A stretch of 64,000 nucleotides of DNA, taken from assembly GCF_036884655.1 (NCBI RefSeq), contig NC_088355.1, positions 23,042,501 through 23,106,500 of the forward strand, written 5' to 3'. Positions 45,276 through 57,436 of this stretch are shown one piece after another. The notes beneath the pieces are model-generated. The model made no database searches. It was given only the letters and a program-made list of their open reading frames with translations, and was not told the origin of the DNA. The first letter of the stretch is position 1. Every line of letters starts with the position of its first letter. This stretch comes from Musa acuminata AAA Group. Its lineage: Eukaryota; Streptophyta; Magnoliopsida; Zingiberales; Musaceae. The translations under genes and the position numbers were made by a program.

Positions 45276-47060
45276 GACCCCGCCCTCTTCAAATCAGCCT
45301 TGTCCTCAAGGCTGAGATTCCATGAACTCAGGGAACCGGGTCTTCAGCTCCTCATATGGTTCTCATGTGGTGTCTTCAAGTGGTAGATTATTTCAATGCA
45401 CTAGTACTTCAGTAGAGGGATGTCGGCGACGCATCACGATCTTGCGATCGAGGATGGCTTGTGATTGGGCTTGAATAACTGCATCCTCAGTTGTATTGGC
45501 CAGTTGGATCTGGGGTGACTCGTGTTATCCCAACTTGGGCTTTAAGCATGATACGTGGAAGATAGGGTGAATTTTGGCATCCTCAAGTAATTTAAGTCTG
45601 TACGCCACGACTCCAATACACTCTGTGATCTGATAGGGCCTATAAAAATGTGGGGCTTCATGGAGCCTCCAATGTTGATAGAGAGTTGCTTGTATGGTTG
45701 TAGGCGAACATAAACCCAATCTCCCACTGAAAATTCTCTTTCACTTCGTCGTGTATCGGCTTGCTGCTTTATTCTGGCTTGAGCGGTAGAGAGATTATCT
45801 TTTAATAGTTGTAAGAGTTTGTCCCTATCAATCAATTCTTGGTCAACCTGATCTACCTTGGCCGAGCCAATTACATACTTTGGAATCACAAGGGCTGGTC
45901 GACCATACAATGCTTCATAAGGGGCACATTTTGTAGATGAATGATATGTAGTATTATACCACCATTCAGCCTAGGGAAGCCATTTCGCCCACTCTTTTGG
46001 TCGGTCGCTAGCGAAACACCGGAGGTACGTCTATAAGCACCTATTTACCATCTCTGTTTAGCCGTCAGTTTGTGGATGATACGCTGTGCTCATCTTGAGT
46101 TTGGTGCCTTGTAACTGAAATAACTCGGTCCAAAATTTACTAGTGAAGATCCTGTCATGATCATTTACGATGGACCTTGGCATCCCATGCAGTTTAATAA
46201 AATTTTCTATGAAAATCTGGGCAATACAAGCAACAGTGTAGGGATTTCTCACAGCACAAAAATGAGCATATTTCATAAGTCGATCAACCACCACGAGAAT
46301 CGTGCTTTTACCTTTGGAAGATGGCAGCCCTTCAATGAAGTCCATGGAGATGTCAGTCCATACTGAGTCTGGTATGGGTAGTGGTTGTAGCTTCCCTGGA
46401 TTTGCCATAGTTTCACCCTTGTGCTGTTGACATACATCACATTGTGCCACATATTCAGCAATAATTTTTTTCATCTCTCTCCAATAAAAATTTTGCTTCA
46501 CTCTTTTGTAGGTTCTTAGGAATCCAGAGTGCCCTGCTGAAGGTATGGAGTGCATTTCATGCAAGATGATTGCGATGCAAGGGGAGTTAGGTATAAGCAC
46601 AATGCGACCTTTGTAGCGTAGATCCCTCGAATCCCAAGTGTAGTAGGCTATTGCACATAGATCCTCCTCCAATTTTTTTATGATGTTGCTGATCTCTAGA
46701 TCCTTCTTCCATTCTTCCCTAATGTCGTAGAGGAGACCGTTGGTAGGAAGGGAGATGGATGAAACCTTCGCTTGTTTAGGTAGCCGTGAGAGTGCATTTG
46801 CAACAATGTTTTCTTTCCCCTTTTTGTAAATAATTTCATAATCAAATCCAAGAAGTTTGGTTACCCATTTTTGCTGCTCAGGGGATGATATCTTTTGCTC
46901 TAAAAAGTACTTGAGGCTTTTATGGTCAGTTTTAATTTGAAATCGTCGGCCGATCAGGTAGGGTCTCCACCTCGTTCCTGCGTGTACAATGGCAAGCATC
47001 TCCTTATCATATACTGACATGTTTTGATGGGAGGGAGATAATGCCTTGGTAGTGTATGCG
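45276..47060 (-). pseudogene. D5 RNase H, integrase and chromodomain
   Basis: Autonomous-type Reina-like pol. The frame 46058-47020 is open for 320 codons: RNase H ([33 protein letters not shown]), zinc region (HEMHSIPSAGHSGF to CDVCQQHKG) and integrase core (MDFIEGLP, VNDHDRIF, AYHPQTDG). The second catalytic site reads N-D-H-D where D3 has S-D-R-D. Stops follow at about 46055 and 45965. The GPF/Y region is present in two frames ([34 protein letters not shown]). The chromodomain at about 45310-45460 has AILDRKIVMRRRHPSTEVLV with stops. The element stops inside RNase H at 47060, where D6 begins, so protease, gag and 5' LTR are missing from the window. Confidence 0.88.
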
Positions 47061-47555
47061 TATTAGGACTCTAGCTAGGAGAGTCCTAATTGAGAGAGAC
47101 ATTCTGTTAGGACTCTATTAGGACTCTAGCTAGGAGAGTCCTAATTGAGAGAGACATTCTGTTAAGACTCTATTAGGACACTAGCTAGGAGAGTCCTAAT
47201 CGAGAGGAACATTCTGTTATGACTCTAGCTAGGAGAGTCCAAATTAAGAGGGACATTCATGTAGGAGGTTTTTTCTTAGAGAAGAATTAGGAGTTGTAAG
47301 GGAATAGGAGTCTTGAGTAGGAGTCCTATTAGGAGTTGGTTAGAAGTAAGAGTCTTAAGTAGGAGTCCTATTAGGAGTTAGGGATTAGAAGCCCTATAAA
47401 TAGCCATGTATTCCTTCTCTTTTCATAAGCAATAGATGAATCTTTTCTGTAGCCTTTGACCAGCAACTTGGAGGGAGGAACCCCTATAGAGTTCTAAGGA
47501 GGCCGATCCCCTAAAGAGATCAACCCCAAGTTTAGAATCTGCAAGGGTTCTAACA
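47061..47555 (+). repeat. D6 5' LTR
   Basis: About 495 bp. It starts TATTAGGACTC (TGTTAG expected) and ends GGTTCTAACA. Four repeats of the GGACTCTAGCTAGGAGAGTCC type lie at its 5' end. TATA box CCCTATAAATAG at about 47391. The primer site CCTGGTATCAGAGCAGC starts at 47556. Confidence 0.85.
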
Positions 47556-48092
47556 CCTGGTATCAGAGCAGCGTTCTTGGCGTCTCGCTGCCCTTCCATA
47601 GCCATCCATCAACCCTCCATAATCGCCCAAAGCAATTCCCACAATTACTTAAAATATCGTCGCCAAATTCCACCGTCATCTCCACCACCGCAGATCATCC
47701 TTTGATCTCCCCGTGAATTGCAACAGGTTCTAGTTTCCTACCTTACTACTGCTGCAATTTAGTTATCCCTATTCGAAAATCCAAAAAAAAAAAAATTTTG
47801 TTCCTATATTGCAGTAAATTTTCATCGTAAGTTGCTAAAATTTTTCGATGAGAATTCTGCTATCGTAACTTACACCAATTTTCTTACTGTTACTGCCGAA
47901 ATTTTCTTGAATAAATTGGACATCCTTGCTGTCATATAAACTGAGATATTGCTGTCAATTCTCTCCTCAAATCACTCAAATATTTTTGTGGAGATTTCGT
48001 CTAGAAACCACTGTTTCTTCGATGATAATTCTACTCTTACAAGACAACACAATTCTGCAGCAAACTTTCGCTGATTTCTATCAAACCTATAC
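47556..48092 (+). other. D6 leader
   Basis: About 540 bp of non-coding leader, similar to that of D3, with an A-run near 47782-47794. No gene. Confidence 0.75.
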
Positions 48093-49365
48093 ATGCCTTT
48101 AACCCATCAACAAAAGAGAGATCTTAATATCACAGATTTGGAGTCATATACCATGGCATCTGAGGAGGCAATCAATGCCAAATTTAAAGCCTATGAGGCA
48201 TGAATGGAGGATAAGATTCGGACTCTCCTTAACGAATTCAGTTTGGGCCGACCACCAAGCCCGAAGAAATCACATCAAGGAGAGAGTTCTAACCAATCAC
48301 ATCATGCCTAAAGAGATTACTTCCAAGAGAAGGGAGGCTCTATGACCGACCCCAACTATTCGTGCATGAGAGTGGACTTCCCTAGATGGGAAGAAGGAGA
48401 CCCAATTGGTTGGATCTCGCGCGCGGAGCGATATTTTCGGTACCATAAAACTACAGAAGCATCCATGGTGGAAATTGCAGCTATACATCTTGAAGGGGAT
48501 TCCATACAATGGTTTGACTAGTTTGAACACACTTATGGAGTCCTTTCATGATGATAATTCAATGAAGGACTTCTGATCCGCTTCGGACCAACTTATTACG
48601 AGAACATTGACGGACAACTAGCAAAGATCCGACAAACCTCCACCATTTAGGAGTACCAGACCAGGTTTGAAAGGTTATCTAATCAAACTCATGATTGGTC
48701 TAAAAAATAGTTATTGGGGACCTTTATTGAGGGCTTAAAGCCGGAGATCCGGGGAGAAGTTAAGGCGCGACAACCATACACGCTTATGGCAGCCATCTCT
48801 TTCGCACGACTTCAAGAGGAGCGATTGAACCATGAAGCCCAGAGGACTAGGATCACTCCACAACCTACAATACTAAAGCCCTCAGCCCCCCCTACTATCA
48901 ACCGAGTCCCTACACCAAAAAGGTTAACAAGAGAAGAACTTCGGGAGCGATCTGCGAATGGGTTATGTTGGCATTGCGACGAGCCGTGGAGCCGCGAGCA
49001 TCGCTGTAAAAAAGGTAGATTCTTATGATTGAACCAGTAGAAGAAGAGGTCATTGAACATATAGAAGAGAGATTTGAACATGAAGAAGAAGATATGGAAG
49101 AAGAGCCATAGCCGATCGACATTACGGTACACGTACTAGCCGGCTACTCAAATCTGCAAACGATGAAAGTTGGAGGCCTTCTCAAACAACAGCCGATCAC
49201 TGTTCTCATCGATACGGGTAGCACTAATAACTTCCTAAATAGTAAAGTTGCTGCTCGGATGACACTGCATATTGAAGGTTGCAGCAAGTTCGATATAAAG
49301 GTTGCCGACGGCAGAATCCTAAAGTGCGACCAAAGATGCCCGCAGGTGAAATTATTACTGCAAGA
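48093..49365 (+). pseudogene. D6 gag and start of protease
   Basis: Starts MPLTHQQKRDLN. Stops fall in the capsid region (after FKAYEA, SHHA and QWFD). Conserved CMRVDFPRWEEGDPIGWISR and ERYFRYHK are present. The zinc-knuckle-like [17 protein letters not shown] is complete. Protease starts MKVGG at 49163 with LIDTGSTNNF and ends at LLLQDH, where the element is broken. Confidence 0.85.
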
Positions 49366-49867
49366 CCATGTTGTGGAGTCAATTGGCCGATTGGGTAATA
49401 GGTCGCAAGAGAGGACGATGTGCCGAATAATTGGACGAAGTGTCGAGGGACCAATGACATGCCGGACAACTTGGTTAATTGTTTCGGATTAATTGTCTCG
49501 ATCGAAGTTTTGTTTTACATGTGCAGGAATTGCGCTAGAGTCAAGACCATGATCACGTTGGGGGTTCGAGAGTTCGACGGATGTCCGGACGGTCGTTGGA
49601 GGTTCTACGGGAACAAATCCGAGAAGTTCAAGAGCTTGCCAAAGAAGCTCATCGAAACTCGCCAAGTGGATCATCGCAAGTCCAGGAGTTTGCCGAAAGT
49701 CCGTTGGAGCATCGTCGAAGGTTCATCGGATGTTCGCCGGAAATTCGCCGGAAGCTCGCCGGAAGAAGCAATTGACGCACCGGAGCAAGTTGCGGTAAAT
49801 GTCTTAAGAAATATCGTAGTTAGCATGTAGATTAAGTTAGGAATGGGAGGTGATCCCATTAACTTAA
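49366..49867 (+). repeat. Internal fragment of SIRE-type LTR (B5)
   Basis: Left part (GACATGCCGGACAACTTGG, TTGTCTCGATCGAAG) matches the extra segment of B2. Right part (ATGATCACGTTGGGGG, GGAGGTGATCCCATTA) matches B1. It is cut on the left by the D6 junction and on the right by the TRIM array. No LTR ends remain. Confidence 0.8.
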
Positions 49868-50992
49868 TGTAACATCTCATTAGTCCCACATCGGAAGTGG
49901 GCAATGTGTATGATTAGCTTATAAGGGCCTAATGAGTGTATTACGTTAACTCCCGCCTAAGCATTTTGGTCTGTGGTTGAAGGATCAAAATGGAGTTATT
50001 AGTCAGTTAGCTTATCAGACTCGGGTCGTGACATTTGGTATCAGAGCAGACCTAGCATTTGGGCAGGGTGAGAGGGCTCGAGTAGGAAAGGGCTACCGTG
50101 GATGGAGTCGAGAACTCATCATGACGTGGAGCCACCACTAAGTTAAACCTCACATGCACTATGCTAGGGTTCGATCTGGGTTATGTCGAGCCTTGATGAG
50201 GACGTCAAGCTAATTGAGTTGGGGATATTGTAACATCCAATTAGTCCCACATCGGAAGTGGGCAATGTGTATGATTAGCATATAAGAGCCTGATGAGTGT
50301 ACTACGTTAACTCCCGCTTAAGCATTTTGGTCCGCAGAGCCGACCTAGCATTTGGGAGGGCTCGAGTAGGAAAGGGAACTCATCACAACGTGGAGCCACT
50401 ACTGAGTTAAACCTCACATGCACTATGGTTGGGGATATCGTAACATCCCATTAGTCTCATATCGGAAGTGGGCAATGTGTATGATTAGCTTATATGGGCC
50501 TGATGAGTGTACTACGTTAACTCCCGCTTAAGCATTTTGGTCCGTGGTTGAAGGACTACCCGTGGATGGAGTCGAGAACTCATCTGTGCTAGGGTTCGAT
50601 TTGGGTTATGTCGGGCCTTGACGAGGACGTCAAGCTAATTGAATTGGGGATATTGTAACATCCTATTAGTCCCATATCGAAAGTGGGCAATGTGTATGAT
50701 TAGGTTATATGGGCCTGATGAGTGTACTACGTTAACTCCCGCTTAAGCATTTTGGTCCGTGGTTGAAGGACTACCCGTGGATGGAGTTGAGAACTCATCA
50801 CGTCATGGAGCCACCACTGAGTTAAACCTCACATGCACTGTGCTAGGGTTCGATCTGGGTTATGTCGGGCCTTGACGAGGACGTCAAGCTAATTGAGTTG
50901 GGGATATTGTAACATCCCATTAGTCCCACATCGGAAGTGGTCAATGTGTCTGATTAGCTTATAAGGGCCTAATGAGTGTACTACGTTAACTC
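49868..50992 (+). mobile_element. Tandem TRIM array
   Basis: Five LTR starts at 49868, 50229, 50439, 50654 and 50908. The first unit is full: 166-bp LTR (49868-50033), primer site TTTGGTATCAGAGCAGACC, and about 195 bp internal. Later units have deletions joining LTR to internal sequence. Units three and four share the join GTTGAAGGACTACCCGTGG, which lies across the missing LTR end and primer site. The last LTR breaks at about 50992 in ACGTTAACTC. Confidence 0.88.
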
Positions 50993-51558
50993 TGGTCGAT
51001 GGTGGCACCTGACATTGATAATTTATATTTATAAATGCACAAGCTAAGTAATTAAGCACGAGAAGGGATAGTTTTAAACAAACAGAATCCAAGAGATTAT
51101 AGGATTGGTTGGGCCTAAACCAGTCCAAATTCGGGCCCAGTTGGCCCCTAACCAGATTATAGGATTAACTCTTAATCCTAACCCTAATTATATGTAAACT
51201 ATGAAATTAAGACATAGTCCTAAGCAGGTTTCTAACCGGCAATATCAAGTTTCCTTCCGATGAACTTCCGGCGGACTTCCGATACACCCTCGGATTTCTT
51301 CCGACGGACTACCAGCAGGCTTCCGGTCTTGTGGCGAGTCCAATGAGTCTTTGGCAAGTAGCCGAACCTTCTTAATGATCTCTGGACTTCCGACGAATCT
51401 TTGGACTTTCGGCGGACTCTCGAACACCCATCAAACTTGACTCCGGTAGACTTGCTTTATGTCTTCAAGCTATCATAGCTTATCCTGCATACTCAATAAT
51501 ATGGATTAGATCAATTAACCCATCAATTGATTTCATTATCAAAATTTGAGATTCAACA
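50993..51558 (-). repeat. E2 3' LTR, partial
   Basis: Reads in reverse as a SIRE-type LTR. The LTR start is at 51558 (complement of TGTTGAATCTC), and the CAGTTGGCCCCTAACC block corresponds to the segment near 28080 of E. The LTR 3' half is absent. The first roughly 100 bp (50993-51095) has no clear match. Confidence 0.7.
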
Positions 51559-52301
51559 ATCTCCCCCTTTTTGATGATGACGGAGTTAAACATAACTCCC
51601 CCTATCTACATGCCATATAATGAGAAGATAAAAACTCTTGAAATCAATTTCTTTGAATTCAAGCCTAATCCGATAAGTTCTATTCGTTGAACTTATCGTT
51701 ATTTTCTATAAGCATGAGCAAATATGAAACTTCGTATTTCTCATAATTTCAGGCTATGAAAATTATTTTCAAGTCGAATGATAAAAGACAATTATCATTT
51801 CAACAAGAGATATGAACTTTCAACATAAATCTCATGATATAAATATAAGGCATGATTTCATATGATTATGAGATGAAACGACAACCAATCTAAAAACTTT
51901 CGTATTATGATTTTCTCAAAAAGTTTTACAATGCATATAAGACATTTGCATTACACAACATATTAGCTTTTACAATTCATATAAGTCATGCTATCACATT
52001 TACGATGCATATAAGACATTTGCATTACACAAGCTTTCGCAATTCATATAAGTCATGCTATCGATGCATATAAGACATTTGCATTACACAACATATTAGC
52101 TTTTGCAATTCATATTTTGCATAAGTCATCAACCTTTTGCACATTCTTCTCCCCCTTTGTCATCAACAAAAAGGAGATGAGGTTTTAAGCATAAAACTCA
52201 TAATCATTCAAGTCATTCATAAAATTATCTCATAAGAAAAAAATCTTGAAAAGGAGATGGCAAAATTGACAAAGCTTCAACTTGGCATTAATATTGATTT
52301 T
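51559..52301 (-). other. E2 3' non-coding region
   Basis: No gene. The complements of three purine tracts (TCTCCCCCTTTTT at about 51562, AACTCCCCCTATC at about 51594, CTCCCCCTTTGTC at about 52150) match those of E. Between about 51930 and 52110 a unit with CATATAAGACATTTGCATTA is repeated about three times. Confidence 0.75.
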
Positions 52302-53280
52302 TTTTTTGGCAAGTAAAAGTAAATTGATTATGTGTAAAGTTTCTACAAATAGCTTTATCTATACAAGTCATAGACAAAGCCAAGTAACTCATAGAGTGTG
52401 AATGCGATAGTTATGACTACACATGCTGTAGACTACTCCTAATTATAGTCAACATAGAAAATGTTTATCCAGATATATCAAAACTACCTATGGGTACATA
52501 ATTTGGCATCATTCCCAAGATCTTTAGCTAATAGCAAAATTAAATTTGATAAAAATATCTTTTTCTCTTCGGGTAAAGTGCTCCGTTTTGAGATCGTGCT
52601 CCATACAGGATCTTGAGTCTCTAATAATCTCTTTTAAGAGCTGAGCATTGTTTGTGTGTTGACATTCAAAGATTCTGTTATATCTCTCCTTCCACATCTA
52701 CCAAATAGCGCATCTGAAAATAACCTTTGCCAGTTGTGTGAGAGGCCCTTTTCTTGAGAAGCATTGCATGAGGTCGCCTAGTTCTTGGTGCAAGTTTAGT
52801 TGTAGCAGTCTATTGAGTTCAAATCGCTGGAGAATCTCCTTCCATATCCATTTTGTATAATCACAAGCAAAATAGAGGTGGTCAACAGTTTCTTCTTGTT
52901 GCATACAAAGGGAGCATCGGTTAACATGATAGATACCTCTTCTTTTCATATTGTCTATTGTAGGTAGTTTATTGAGAAGGGCCTGCCATGTACATAAGGA
53001 ATGTCTTTGTGATCCCAGTTGATCCCATGTCCAACTACTTGGGACCCACTTGTTATTTCTTTACCTAATTTGATTCCATGCAGATGTGGCACTAAATTTG
53101 CCATTGTCATGAGGCCAAATAAGTATATCTGAAGAGTTGTTCCTGATTGGAATAGCTATAATATTCGGCCAAAGTGATAACATTTCGGGAGAAATAGGAT
53201 TAGGGAGACACCAGGTACCGTTAGCAATGAACTCGAAAACCTTCTAATCTTTGGGAGCCCCAAGATCTTTTCATATTCTG
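52302..53280 (-). mobile_element. LINE fragment with RT zinc-binding domain
   Basis: On the minus strand, DNDGKFSATSAW-like sequence (read as DNGKFSATSAW) leads through LCTWQALLNKLPT to an open stretch 52698-52949 with CSLCMQQEETVDHLYFACDY. This is the zf-RVT type zinc-binding domain at the C-terminus of plant L1-type LINE proteins. The protein tail continues to about 52560. A run of ten T at 52302-52311 would be the poly(A) tail of a minus-strand LINE. The 5' part is missing, as is usual for LINE copies. A target duplication was not found. Confidence 0.75.
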
Positions 53281-53511
53281 TCATCATATAATTGAAGACA
53301 TCATTCAAGGAAGACATCAAATCATCCAAAATAACATGAAGGAGCCATCAAAATGTTGACAAAATTTCAGAAAGAAACATCCAACATCATATACTAGGAT
53401 AATGTCAAATACATGTTAAGTAGCATAGAGGTTTACAATAATAAGAAAGAAGTCAAATTCATGAAAACCGGAAAGAGGATGAAAATTTTTGGAAAATACA
53501 TACAATCAAGC
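53281..53511 (-). other. E2 spacer after RNase H
   Basis: AT-rich, no gene. The equivalent place in E carries the spacer and extra ORF. Confidence 0.6.
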
Positions 53512-54897
53512 TCAAGGACAATTTAACATGCCTAGTTCCCTTCTAATAAAGTCAAATTGATCTTCATTTAAGGCTTTTGTAAAAATGTCTACTAATTGAT
53601 GCTTTGTGTCAATAAACTCTAGAATGACATTATTGTTAAGGACATGATCGTGTATAAAATAATGCCTAATATCGATATGCTTAGTTCTAGAGTGTTGAAT
53701 TAGATTTTTGGTAAGACAAATGGCACTTATATTATCATATTTTATGGGAATGTTCTTCAAGTAAATTTCATAGTCTTCTAATGTATTCTTCATCCAAACA
53801 ACTTGTGCACAGCATGCAATTGCAGCTATATATTCGGCTTCCACCGTAGATAATGCAACCGAATTTTATTTCTTGGAAGTCCAAGAAACAAGTGCATGTC
53901 CTAAAAATTGGCATGTTCTTGATGTGCTTTTTCTATCTATCCTACATCTGTCAAAATCGGTATATGCATAAGCTATTAAATTGAATCTATCGAATTTCGG
54001 ATACCACAATCCTAAATTGGGAGTTCTTTTAAGATATCTAAAAATTCTTTTAACACTTTTAAGATGAGATATTTTAGGATTAGATTGAAACCTAGCGCAA
54101 AGTCCTACATTAAACATGATATTCAGTCTAGTCGTGGTGAGGTAAAGTAGACTTCCTATCATTCCCCTATATATTTTTTTATCAAAGTTTTCATCATTTT
54201 CATCCATATCTAACTTAGTGGAAGTACTCATAGGAGTGTTTATCGCTTTTGAATCATCCATGTTAAATCGTTTTAACAATTCTAATGTATATTTAGATTG
54301 ATTAAGAAATATATCATTACTAAGTTGTTTAATTTATAATCCTAAAAAGAAGGTTAATTCTCCCATTAGGCTCATTTCAAATTCATGACTCATATATTTG
54401 ACAAATGATTCACATAGTAATTCATCCGAAGAACCAAAAATAATATCATCAACATAAATTTGAACAATAAGAAAATTATTTTCAAAATGTTTGATAAACA
54501 ATGTAGTATCAACCTTGCCTTTTATAAAACTATTTAAAATAAGAAAGGAACTAAGCCTTTCATACGAAGCTCTAGGAGCTTGTTTTAAGCCATAGAGAGT
54601 CTTAGTCAATCTAAATACATGATTAGGAAGAAGAGAATTTTCAAATCCAGGAGGTTGTTCAACATACACTTCTTCGGAAATAACACCATTCAAGAAAGTA
54701 CTTTTGACATCCATTTGAAATAGTTTAAAATCATTACTACTAGCATAAGCAAGGAGCATCCTAATGGCTTCTAATCTAGCCACAGGAGCGAAGGTCTCTT
54801 CGTAGTCGATACCTTCTTTTTGGTTAAAACCTTTGGCCACTAGCCTAGCCTTGTTTCTAACCATGATACCGCATTCATCTTGCTTGTTTCTAAACAC
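53512..54897 (-). pseudogene. E2 reverse transcriptase and RNase H
   Basis: RT 54334-54897 has [46 protein letters not shown] and the active site [12 protein letters not shown] of the usual RAWYERL is S here. RNase H is in two parts: 53866-54279 (RIDRKSTSRTCQ) and 53512-53844 (MEAEYIAAIACCAQV, HSRTKHIDIRHYFIHD, ending EDQFDFIRRELGMLNCP). Stops near 54330, 54281 and 53865 separate the frames. Confidence 0.88.
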
Positions 54898-56530
54898 CCA
54901 TTTAGTACTTATGACTAAATGATCACTAGGTCTAGGAACAAGCTTCCATACCTCATTCCTCTCAAATTAGTTCAATTCCTCTTGCATTGCAATAACCTAT
55001 GAATCATCTTTCAAGGCTTCGTCAATGCTTTTAGGTTCAATTTGAGAAAGGAAGGCGGCGTTAGCATAAAAATTCTTGAAGGAAGAACAAGTTTGAACCC
55101 CTTTTGAAGTATCTCGTATAATTTGCTCCTTTAGATGAGCATCTACATACTTTCATTCCTTGGGTAAGAAAATTTCGGAAGAAGATACATCCAAGTTGCT
55201 ATTTTAAGGACGGGGTACATTTAAATTCAAATTATCAAAACCAAGATCTTTATCAAAATTATTTTTCTTTAACTCAGAAATTTCATTAAAAACTACATGA
55301 ATAGACTCTTCTATAACTAAGGTTCTTTTGTTAAAAACATGAAAAGCCTTAGAAACGGAAGAGTAACCAAGAAAGATGTCTTCATCCGATTTAGCATCAA
55401 ATTTTCCTAAGGCATCCTTTTCATTCAAAATAAAGCATTTGCAACCGAAAACATTAAAATAAGAAACATTTGATTTTTTGTTATTCCATAATTCATGTGA
55501 AGTTTTTGATAGAGATGGTTTTATTGACATAACAAGCCATATTAACAGCTTCGGCCCAAAAATACTTAGGTAGACTATGTTCATTTAACATGGTTCTTGT
55601 CATTTCTTATAATTTTTTATTTTTTCTTTTAACTATCTCATTTTGTTGAGGATTTCTCAGAGTGAAAAAGTTATAATTATATCCATTTGATTCACAAAAA
55701 CTTTGGAAGTCACAGTTTTGAAATTCGTCACCGTGTTCACTCCAAATTGATGAAATCATGAAGCCTTTTTCGTTATGAGTAAGTTTACAAAATTTAGAGA
55801 AACATTTGAAACAATCACTTTTGTGAGTCAAGAAATAGGTCCAAGTGTATCTACTATAGTCATCTACAATTATGAAGGTATATTTGCTTCCTCCTAGACT
55901 CGTTGTGTCAATTGGTCCAAATAAGTCCAAATAAATCAATTGCAATGGTCTAGTGGTGCTAATTTAATTTTTTGGTTTGAAACTAGTTTTTATTTGTTTT
56001 CCTAGTTGACAAGCATCACATACTTTGTCCTTAACAAACTTCATATTGGGAATCCCTCGTACTAACTCTCTAGATGAAATCTTAGATATTAGTTTCATAC
56101 TTGCATGGCCTAATCTCCTATGCCAAAGCTAAGCATCATCATTTAAAACGGAAGAGCACATTTCATTATTAAGTTCATCAAGGTTGATGGTGTAGACATT
56201 ATTTTGTTTTAAGACAATCATTGATATATTATTGTTTGGTTTTTCAATAATGCACACATTAGATTCAAATCTAACGATGTAACCTTTATCACATAATTGA
56301 CTAATGCTTAAGAGATTATGTTTCAATCCATCAACTAGCAACACATCATCAATTAAAAAACTTGATTTATTATATATGGTTCCCTTGCCAATGATTTTAC
56401 CTTTGTTGTTGTCTCCGAAGGTGACATACCCTTCTTCTTTGCTAGTGAGCATAGAGAAATGAGATGGATCTCCGGTCATGTGCCTTGAGCATCCACTATC
56501 AAGATACCATCTCTTGCTCCTAGCTTGTGA
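54898..56530 (-). pseudogene. E2 protease and integrase
   Basis: Protease WYLDSGCSRHMTGD is normal (about 56515). The GAG-pre-integrase region is present near 56100 (RLGHASMKLISKISS). The integrase core (55607-55945) is damaged at the active site: E has RSDHGGEF where this copy has WSEHGDEF, and E has GVVERKN where this copy reads EIVKRKN, so two catalytic acids are changed. A C-terminal part follows (55204-55584, VFGCKCFILNEKDALGKFD). Stops occur near 55950, 55606 and 55203. Confidence 0.86.
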
Positions 56531-57436
56531 GTTAGTCTACAAAAGAGGATGGTTTTTAGGTACCTATTTGATTTTGGGTGCCTTCAAAATTGATCTACTA
56601 ATTTTGTCATTCATCATTGAATTATTTATAGTTCCTTTAGGAACTCATATCAACTTATGTGGACTAATTTTCTTAAATGGACATTTGTAAACAATATGTC
56701 CAGATTTACAATAAAAGTTGCATTTCAAATAAGGTGAAACATGTAATGTGGGTCCTTTAATGAAGGTGGTAGGATTTTGGTGAGATCCTCTCACAAATCC
56801 AATTCCACTTTTATTTGCGACGTGACCCTTGTTTGCAAGGATCATGTCCAAGCCTATGCTACCGACCTTAAACTTGTTTAAGGTCTCTTTAAGTAACAAA
56901 TTCTCATTTTTTATTGCTTCTAAGTGTTCACACTTAGTGCATGGAGGAGTTTGAAGATTATCAAGCTTATTTTGTAGTAAGGCATGCTCTTTCTTTAAAA
57001 GATTGAACTTCTTACTAATAGTTTTACACTCATCAAATAATTCATAAAAAGCGATAGAAAGTTCATCGAAAGATAAATCTTCATTAATTAAATCACATAC
57101 CTCTCCTCCTAAAGTCATTAGCGCAAAGTTTGCCTCCTCTTTGTTGTTAGCTTCTTCATTCTCGGAATCACTTGAGTCGTCCCAAGTCGTTTTTAAAGCT
57201 TTCTTTTTCTTCGGTTGCTTCTTCTTGGCCTAGGGGTATTTATTTTTGAAGTGCCCCGGCTTTTTGTATTCGTAGCATATTACTTGGTCCTTTTTATGTT
57301 CAAGTTTATTTTTGGTGTTATTTTTAAATTTGTTCTTTCTTATAAATTTTTTAAATTTTCGAGTTAAAAGTGCAATGTCATCATCACTGTCCTCATCACT
57401 TAATGTTCCTTTCAAGTGGTCTCCTTGTGTTCTAAG

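Larger units (their letters stand above)
47061..49365 (+). mobile_element. Reina-like element D6, 5' part
   Basis: A 5' LTR, primer site, leader, gag and start of protease on the + strand, head-to-head with D5. It is broken at 49365 inside protease by a fragment of SIRE-type LTR. The gag and protease variants (ARMTLHIEGCSKFD) match D3, so it belongs to the autonomous branch. Confidence 0.85.
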
